This document shows, piece after piece, positions 55,901-64,000 of a stretch of DNA of 64,000 nt. The stretch is from Apostichopus japonicus. Lineage: Eukaryota > Echinodermata > Holothuroidea > Aspidochirotida > Stichopodidae. The stretch is from contig NC_092568.1 in the NCBI RefSeq assembly GCF_037975245.1, positions 13,169,501 through 13,233,500 of the forward strand. Direction: 5' to 3'. The position numbers and the translations under genes were made by a program. Below the pieces are notes generated by a model. The model saw nothing but the letters and a program-made list of their open reading frames with translations, ran no database searches and was not told where the DNA came from. Positions within the stretch are counted from its first letter, which is position 1. Each line of letters starts with the position of its first letter.

Positions 55901-58900
55901 ACATACTGTACCATTCTGTATGCACATCCTTTATAGAGCTGACACATACAGTACTGCAGAATGTCACATATTAATGATGGCTGGTGACATTCATTAGGGA
56001 TGACATTACTACATAGGCACACTGCACTGACTACATAGCAGTTAAACTGTACATACTGTACCATTCTGTATGCACATCCTTTATAGAGCTGACACATACA
56101 GTACTGCAGAATGTCACATTGATGATGGCTGCATGGTGACATTCATTAGGGATGACATTACTACGTAGGCACACTCCACTGACTACATGCAGTTAAACTG
56201 TACATACTGTAACATTCAGATCTTCTGTATCATTCTGTATGCACATCCTTTATAGAGCTGACACATACAGTACTGCAGAATGTCACATATTAATGATTGC
56301 TGGTGACATTCATTAGGGTCTTAGGGATGACATTACTACATAGGCACACTCCACTGACTGCATAGCAGTTAAACTGTACACTGTACCATTCAGATCTTCT
56401 GTATCATTCTGTATGCACATCCTTTATAGAGCTGACACATACAGTACTGCAGAATTTCACATATTGATGATGGCTAGTGACATTCATTAGGGATGACATT
56501 ACTACATAGGCACACTGCACTGACTACATAGCAGTTACTGTAACATTCACCCCTGCACCAAATAAATTGTTAGATAATAGGAAGCATGAAGAGCCTGTAA
56601 TGTAATGTAGGATGTTATTGTTGAATTGAAAATACTTTGTGGTAGTTTTGTTAATTACTGTGCTGGTTAATGACAAGCAGTCTGAGATTTGTTCATTAAA
56701 TGCTTGTTAAAATAATATATAAATATATATAAAATATATATATTTGAAATAATATACTTGCTCAGTGTATTCGAGCAGCATTTCAATTGTTCACAATATG
56801 TAGTGGTGTACTCCTTGCATTTAATCTTTATCCAGAGAGCCTAGATTCTGCTTTCAGATAGGTCCCTGCTATATAAAATGCAATTCAGTTTGGTATATCA
56901 GACTGTAGATATTCAGTCTATAGTTGAAGATTGCCACATGAACGAACAGTGTTATAGTAGTCTGCCTTTATGACGTCTTCGTACAGTATTTGGACATTAA
57001 AATCCATTTTCCTGCACAGCATCAACTTTTCTCTTTGTTTTGTTGCCTAGGTTTAAGAGTTGTGCCTTTGAAACAGTCACAAGGCATATCCTGTCATAAA
57101 AATTGAGTCTCACTCCCAGATCAGCTTTGTTGTGAAGCACAAAGGCCATAAAGAAGAGCAGGATTGTAACTTAGGCATTGATGGGCCTCCTAACTTACAT
57201 AAATTTACATCCTGTTACATTGTAATAAAGAATGTATGTGTGATACTCTACTTAATGAATAGCATTGTCACATATATTGGGGGCTTGAGTCATGTCAATG
57301 ATTAGTTCAACTGTGGTTATAATGGATGATTTATTAACAGGTATAAAATATGCATAGATATATGCTTAGTAATGACAATTAGTGACTCTTCTCAACGAGT
57401 CCTTGTCCCTCTGTACCGTAGACTTGATGTGAATAGGGCTAACTTGGCTAATATGTAAGTAGTATGTGAAAAGCTCTTCCTTTGTCTTCTTTCATGTGAT
57501 TAATAAAAGGAACTAATCATTGACTGAACGGTTAGTAATAAATTAGGAAGTCATCTTGCAGAAGTGACTGCAGGAAGTTGATACTGTCTTAAACAAAGGT
57601 TGACAATATAACCTTGCTTGTACCTTTGATCTACCTACAACATCTGTACTAAATGCACTGTTTGAATACACATTTAGTGTAGAACCTGAAGTGTTAGCTA
57701 TCTTGGCTGAGCTTTATTTTAATTCCACTTGTTTATCTAATTCTGTTGTGGGCTGGTGGTGCAAGCCTTTCACCCTACAAAGCTTACACATATGACTGTG
57801 TGTGGGGTTATGGAGTTCCAGATGTTGTAAAACTTTTCAATTTTTTGCAGTGACTTTGTTTCTTACTCTTTCCATTGAAAGTTGTTAGTTTGTTCTGGGG
57901 CATTACAGTAAACAATTCCTTTTTGCTCATGAGAGACCATGAAGTGATGAAACAATATCATATACTTATATATATAAATAGTATTTGTACAGGACACCAT
58001 TGTTTTTTTCTGTATCAATTGTGGGGGGGGGGGGGATTGCCACCCTTCTGTTCAGTTTAGTTGAAGTGATATGGTTAGAACCCCTCCCCCGACTCTGTGA
58101 CCATCACTGTGTTCAGTTCAATCACTGATTGTCTCGTCCTTGAAAAGACACCAATATTCATTTTACTAGTTTAGCATGCTGTTGCTGTTCAAAGTTGATT
58201 TCATGCAAGCTGTTTTTATGTTTCCTTCTGGTTCCTTTTTGCCCATTCATTATTGAGTACTAATTAGACTATATATACTGTAAGGTTTGAATCTGACCTA
58301 TGATGTGCTGTACCTGATCATATAAAACATAATTTTAAGTAAAGCATTGTAGTAACTAACAAACAGCAGTTATTCCTCTGTCATAGGTGTCAACTTTAAA
58401 CCACTTAATATCCTATTCCCTGAAGTATCAGGCATATATTTGGATTTTGAGATCACACAACGGTATCTTAACAGGTTTCAATTAGTTATCTTCATAGTGT
58501 TGATTGTTTGCACTCTCGATGCAGGCAATTAGTGCTTCTTTGAATTATTAATCATGATAAATTAGTCTGAAAATGTAAACAGCTGCTCTCGCTAGTACTT
58601 TGACAAACATCAATGGCCACCATGTAAATTGAATTTGCATTCAGTTTGCCTTGTTCTCCCAACCCCCCACTCCCACCCCCCACCCCCTCCTCACATTGGT
58701 CCCCTAGAAGCAACAAACATAGACAGTGATAAAATTAAGGAAATGTGTGAGTTTCTTGTTTTCAAATGGGTAATTTGTAGACCTTTTCAGTGAGACAATT
58801 TTGTTTTAGTCATAAAGCACAGTACTGGGAAAGGGAAGTGAGACTAGAGTCAGAAGTTTAATGTTTGCTTGGAACATTCTAACTGTGACAATAATGGCAA

Positions 58901-61900
58901 CAGTGAAGTTACTTCATTCCCTTTGAACAAATTGTCTGGAAATATTGCTGACAAAAGGGAAAACTTCAAAGAAATGTTCCATTTTTACAGGTCCTAGAAC
59001 TAGTGTAAAGGTAAATCACCTGAAAAGAAAAACATTTGCTATATTCATTTGAAGAAGTGCAGACAAAAGACCTTAAAAACCGTAAGGAATTAGCTGTTTT
59101 TATTAGCTTACTTGGGTCACAGGGTGGCCAGAAAATTGGCATTAGAAGGAAACGTGCAAGTTATCTATAGGAAGGTAGGTTTAATCCCGGGAATGTATCT
59201 ATTTGTTTAAATTGCTCCGTTGGCAGTTATTTTCATAATGTGAATGTCTGGTGTGAAGGCGTTTTCCTTTCTAATGAGTCTGTCACTACCAAGCTGCCCA
59301 TAGCCTATAGTAGAAATTCATAAAAAGATACAGCCCAGGATAAACTCTTAGATCTTACTCTATTGGATAAAGCAATGAATGCTGAACATAAAAAAAAAGT
59401 TAATGACTAAAACGTTCACCAACTCACAACAGGAGAGATTACATCTGGTATGGACTTCAAATGAAAATACTTAATAAGGCATTTGTGGTACACAAAAGAT
59501 CAGGATTAATGGCTGTAACTTTCTTTGAATGACTGTAAATTTAAATGACTTTAAATGTCAAAATGACAACAAATTTCCCATTAAAGCTGCCAGGTGTGTC
59601 AGTACTTATGGTGGGATTTTAAAGGTTGAGCATTCAGCACTTTTAAATGGTACAGTATATTACTCAATTTGTTAGTCTGATCACCAGTATATATATACCA
59701 GTCTACTCAAATTACATACAAGAACCGGGTTTGTAAGACTTCTATCAAAATTCTGAACTCCTTACTTCTCAGCAAATAATTTCTTTATTTTTTGTTTTGT
59801 TTAATCCTTTGCTTCCTGCAATATAAAAGCTAGCTGTACATCCCGCTTCGTTCTTGGTTTGTTTCTGGTTGATGACTTTTTTTAGTTGCTACTGTAGAGA
59901 GCTGCACCTGTGGGTTTATTAGTCAAACTCGTATTAGATGTGAAGGCTTCATCCATTGAAAAATTGGATCTCCTCAGATTCCACCTCACAGTGACTCTTC
60001 AAATTGCCTGGGCACTATCATATCATAACCCTCATAATTTTTGTTTCCATGACGATAACATGATGACTCATTATGATCTTTTCTAGTCTCTGAAATTGGT
60101 CATAATTCCTTCCAGATGTAAATTGTGTATCAAGTTTAATGTTAGGGTGTTCTTGACATGATATCCAACAGTTCTATGTATTCGTTAACCTTTAGGTAGT
60201 ATTTAGACTGTTGGACCTCATGCTATCAATATAAAGTATCGTCTTTGTAAAGTAATACATGTTTTGATGCTATGTTTTCCTGCAAGGTAAACTATCTTAA
60301 GTTTCAGTGAGGATAGATGAGCACTGTAAAGCTCAGGTGGAGAGGTTGCACATCACTCTGGAATTTGATTAATTCTGAGTGCAAGGTTAAGAGTTGATCA
60401 TCTGCTGCTGAGTGGTACAGGATTAAATACGCCAAGGTTGGACTCACCTGAGGGGTTCAGCTATCTGTACTTTCTTCCGTCTGTGACCATGAATTCTCTG
60501 CAAGCTTAATTGCAATACTTTGGGTTTATGGATGTTTGCAGGGCTTTTTCTGTGGATCTATGTATACCTGTAGTCTTAATTGGAAGAGTTGTGTATATTA
60601 TTCATTTGTAATTAAATGTCTGGTTATATTTTTTAGGCTTTCACCAAGGATCTTAAAGTTTTGAGGGAATGGCTCAAGGGGGCTATAGAGTTTACCCAGG
60701 CATGGCGTGCACCGGAGCACAATATTGTCAACATTAGAACACAACTCGAGAGGCATCTGGTAAGTCTTCCCTGCCTACTTTAATTCTATTTCCTATGGAA
60801 GGAATGGTGCTGGTATGGTATCTAATACTACATGTGTACAGTTGCATGAAAATAACTAATTGTAATATCAGCCACAATTGCTTCGGTAATCAGTAACTGG
60901 CGTGCCATATGTTTTACTTCTGTTTTGAACATTCGAGCTACAACATATGCTAACATATTCTGTGTTGCTCACATATTCAGTTACTTCTGAGTGGCTGATC
61001 AGTTTTCTGCAATATAACGTGTTGTCAAGTACAGTGTTTTAGATTAATGGATAGCTTCAGATGACAAGGTAACAATTTACTGTGTACTCAATATTTATTT
61101 TACTGTGCAGGCTTAAAATGCATGTCAGAGGGTATATATCACATGGACTTAAGAGTTTGTGTACAAGCAATGCAACATGTTATATTTCTCATTGATAGCT
61201 TTGATATTGTCAAAGAGTGTTATGAAATTATTCATATCATCACAACTTCCCTCATCAGGCATTTGCTCTAGAAGTGAAGACTCATCAGTATCAACTGGAG
61301 AATATTCTCTTTACCGGAAGAAACTTTTTGGATGCTTTTCCTCAGCTTGGAGAGGTGTTAGAAGACACTTTAGCAGACATCGAGACTGAGTGGAACTGCC
61401 TCGATAGCCATCTTGGTATTCAATCTAAACAGATCCAGGAAGCATTAGCAGTTGTGGAAACATCAATTGGTTCCAGTACATTGCAGGTACATCATTTAAC
61501 ATTCAACAGACGTTCCAATGGTTGAAGTTGATTGCTTGATAAAACTGATGTGGATTTTCTGCATCATTAGGCCAAAACCACATCCTCTTACTTTCAGTAT
61601 CAGAAAGCCATGAGTTTTTTCAATTTTGGTGGTATTTTTGGAATGCAACAGCAGAGTGAATGATGTCATCCTGGCAATTGAACTGAAAATGTGTTTGTCT
61701 TAACTTTGTGATGTTTAAATCATTTACCCAGGGAGGAAGATAATATTGCATTTTGCTGAAATTCTAAATACGACTTTAACACTGACTGCTATGCAAACAA
61801 TCCAAAGGAATCACATTTCAGGGAGAAATCAACACAAAACTTATAATTAGGAAAGTAAAACTTTTGACATCACATGTTCCCTACTATGATCCACTGGAAT

Positions 61901-63872
61901 AAAGGAGGGTTCATTCTGTCAAACTTGGTTTCATTTAATCAAACTTATATCCAGATATAGTCAGATGGGGTTTTCAACTAGCATCAAAGAAACGTTTTTC
62001 TCTTTAAGAAACGTTTTTCTCTTCAAGATAAGTGTGTCACCAGAATATCCCTCTAACACAGGAGTTAATTAGCTCCCTCCACTGCTGCCATCAGATGTTG
62101 CTATTATTCCTAGATTTCATTGAAATGCTTCTTTTACTGTACTTTACTCCTGTCTTAGCTATCCATCCCTACATATATATTCCTGCAACTTAGCATACAC
62201 TTACTGACAACATTTTATCAACGCAGCTCCTGTCGATCAACTTGTGCTTCCTTCCATATCCACTATTTTGAAGGCATGCTTGTGTAGATTTATCATCTGC
62301 CTATATGTTGATGGTTCCACATTACCATGACATGTATGAATGCAGAAGATTCTGAATTCTAGTGACATGACTATTCTTAAACAAAGATATATATATAAGT
62401 ATTGTTGTTGTCCTAGACACCAAAGCAGCACAATTTTTTCAACACTTGTATTCACTCTAAGCCTGTTGTATTACATCAGCACTTAACCTTTAGTTCACTA
62501 AGACAAATTGTAGGAATAAGGAATTGTGTCTTGCTTTAAGGTTTGATAATTTATAGTTTAAATTTAGAGCTATTTCTAAGAACTCCTTGGTACAACAGTG
62601 GGCAAAGTATAAAATCTGGTAGATTATCAGCTTTTATACATTAATTTGTAAAGACAGGGACCAAAGTATGGAATGTTGAAGTGTCATAACTCTACATAAG
62701 ACAAGTATTTCTTACTGCCTGCCATGGTGGATATCTAGAATATATTTGTTTATTATCATTTAAACTGATGGGCTTCCAGTTCAAATAAATCATACCACTT
62801 GTGATTATTTTTGGATGACTTAACCGACTGGAGGAAGAGGAGCAATTATTACCAAAGATTAACAAATATCAACTTTCCTGTACAGTGTCCCCTTTGTAGT
62901 ATTGCCTTTGTGAAGTCATCTATGTGTCTGCTTGATGTACTTGCTCCAAACCATTATGATTTACAGTACATATATAGTTCAACCATTATACATCTTTCAA
63001 CATTAGAAGTTAAGGTTACTCCAATCAAACATTCCTGCCCTCTGACTGGCGGCACTAAAACCATGTTTACTGGAAACCGTCAGTCCGGTTTTCCTGCCAG
63101 TCATTCATAGATAGTCTGTCACGATTGCTAGTGACTCAAGGATGTGCCTGGATGTCTGTATTCAATTGCAGTGTGGACTACATTTGTGTAGGTTTTCTTG
63201 TTTTGGTCAGACTAGTAAGATGTATGTCGCCTTGTCGAAATGGTGCAGCCTGCTAGCATGCACTGTTGAGTGTTTTTCCTTCTTTATATATTCTTTACAT
63301 ATTTTGCATTAATTATATAAAATTATTTTTGGATTGGTTTTGTATTTGTTTCTAAAGATGGAAATCGACATCACCAACTATATTCTACAGCATTGTTAAG
63401 ATGTGTGTCCCGGAAAACAGTGTAAAAGATCAGTTATTTCAGCAATTTCTTTGGATGACAATGAGTGTATGAACCGTTTGATTACAGAGTATGAAAACAG
63501 CTTAGTATTTAGTAGATTGATCGAATGTAATGTACAGTAACTAAAACATCTTGAAGAAGTTGCCACATTCATGTAAATTTTTATTGAATGTGGCGCGTGT
63601 TACACTTATAACTCTCTAGCAATTTAATGAATGTGGCAGTCTGTCAAACATACGCAACCTTGCTCTCACTCACCAGATGTGCAATATGACTGGACCATCG
63701 GTAAGGATTCAGCTTTAATATATTACTTTTGTTTTCCACTTTAGGATGCGGACATTGAACAAATTCAGGATACCTTGGATCACATGAACCTGCGTCTGAC
63801 CTGCAACCAGGACCGCTTGCCCCAAGTACAAGAAACTTTGAACAGTGTTAGAGTCGATACACAGACTGTTCT
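49981..63872 (+). CDS. Spectrin-repeat-like protein, 5' part (partial)
   Basis: Exons: 49961-50184 (ATG 49981, 68 codons), 60637-60759 (41 codons), 61259-61486 (76 codons) and 63745-63872 (42 codons + 2 nt). The first three donors are phase 0, and all have GTAAGT/GTACAT donors and AG acceptors. The first exon codes a basic Ser/Lys/Arg-rich segment ending STEWD. The next exons code amphipathic helices with spectrin-repeat features (DLKVLREWLKGAIEF; VLEDTLADIETEWNCLD; helix-rich, Glu/Leu/Gln heptads). The frame continues past the right edge. Nesprin- or AKAP6-like proteins are possible relatives; I cannot decide. Acceptor TTCTCAACAG before the first exon implies an upstream non-coding exon. Other exons may exist in the long introns. 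Confidence 0.65.
50185..55248 (+). other. Long intron of the spectrin-like gene
   Basis: No exon or mobile element recognised. It includes GA-rich sequence at 52765-52790 and a (CA)n microsatellite at 52960-52997. Confidence 0.45.
52960..52997. repeat. (CA)n microsatellite, interrupted
   Basis: ACACACACACCC followed by more AC units and a CTACAT interruption. Confidence 0.9.
55249..55356 (+). CDS. Alternative first coding exon with membrane anchor
   Basis: ATG 55249 starts 36 codons ending at GAT|GTAAGT, phase 0, as does the exon at 49981-50184. It would therefore join the same 60637 exon. Residues 4-20 (LSDIILGAILLTILFLL) form a strong hydrophobic segment followed by WPRD and basic residues, which fits a signal anchor or N-terminal membrane span. 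Together with the downstream exons it gives 195 codons in the window. Use as an alternative promoter exon is inference; it could be a chance ORF, although the donor is strong. Confidence 0.5.
55357..60636 (+). other. Long intron of the spectrin-like gene
   Basis: It contains the 150-174-bp tandem repeat (55771-56555), an AT-dinucleotide tract (56711-56745), a G-run (58022-58034) and a C-rich stretch (58660-58690). No other exon was recognised. Confidence 0.45.
55771..56555. repeat. Five-copy tandem repeat, 150-174-bp units
   Basis: Units begin TGCACATCCTTTAT at 55771, 55921, 56071, 56240 and 56414. The first two spacings are 150 and the next 169 and 174, from an extra CATTCAGATCTTCTGTAT-like block. 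Units 1-2 are nearly identical. The 171-codon minus-strand ORF here is a repeat effect. Confidence 0.92.
60760..61258 (+). other. Intron of the spectrin-like gene
   Basis: GTAAGT donor and TCCCTCATCAG acceptor. Nothing else recognised. Confidence 0.55.
61487..63744 (+). other. Intron of the spectrin-like gene
   Basis: AT-rich. A 21-bp sequence around AAGAAACGTTTTTCTCTT is duplicated in tandem at 61988-62027. No exon recognised. Confidence 0.5.
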
Positions 63873-64000
63873 GTAAGTATAAAGCATGCCAAATTGTTAA
63901 TACTCAAACAACACATACAGTTTCTTCACTTTCATTCTTTTACATGTATACTGTACATGTGGTTGACACCAACCTCCAGTGGGTAATGTATGTTCTTGCT
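63873..64000 (+). other. Start of the next intron, to the window edge
   Basis: Begins GTAAGTAT after the exon ending at 63872. The gene continues beyond the window. Confidence 0.55.

Noticed and set aside
55627-56142. 171-codon minus-strand ORF with repeats
   Set aside because: Translation of the tandem repeat (150 is a multiple of 3); no family resemblance.

Overview
The window is animal nuclear DNA: AT-rich, with GT/AG introns, long non-coding stretches and many transposable elements. CRIPT and an SR-type splicing factor are clearly metazoan. The mix of Ty3/gypsy elements (one primed by Ser-tRNA), hAT-type MITEs and a decayed LINE would suit a marine invertebrate deuterostome such as an echinoderm. 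That placement is inference; no species can be read from the sequence.

Host genes. (1) CRIPT (cysteine-rich PDZ-binding protein), minus strand, exons at 4790-4853, 4416-4481 and 3556-3711; the last exon was not found. (2) An RRM + RGG + RS splicing factor of the SRSF3/7 - Rsf1 type, plus strand, exons at 8860-8866 (tiny ATG exon, inferred), 10946-11339, 13462-13602 and 15643-15910. All splice phases agree and give 269 codons. The two genes lie head to head and may share a promoter region. (3) At 49.9-64 kb, the 5' end of a plus-strand gene with spectrin-repeat-like helices. It has two candidate first coding exons, one basic (49961-50184) and one encoding a membrane anchor (55249-55356), both splicing in phase 0. 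It runs off the right edge.

Mobile DNA fills most of 17-47 kb. Two complete LTR retrotransposons with LTRs of equal length and apparently identical sequence dominate. Element 1 (22791-31483, minus strand, 972-bp LTRs, Leu-tRNA primer site) has gag, a -1 frame pol, and an extra downstream ORF with two C2H2 zinc fingers. Element 2 (34873-40237, plus strand, 392-bp LTRs, Ser-tRNA primer site) has a single gag-pol ORF with a PHD finger between RNase H and integrase. Around them are five non-autonomous hAT-like elements, four with exact 8-bp target duplications and one with 7 of 8, a TTAA-flanked long-TIR MITE, a foldback element with a GGTACC-rich core, a 5'-truncated LINE, a ~1.1-kb minisatellite, a five-copy 150-174-bp tandem repeat, and a nearly perfect 36-bp-arm hairpin.

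The best candidates for something undescribed are the accessory domains in the two retrotransposons (zinc-finger ORF, in-line PHD finger), the tandem repeat placed in the transcribed leader of element 1, and the paired inverted ETS/YY1-like modules around the foldback element. No multi-gene host system such as defence or biosynthesis was seen.
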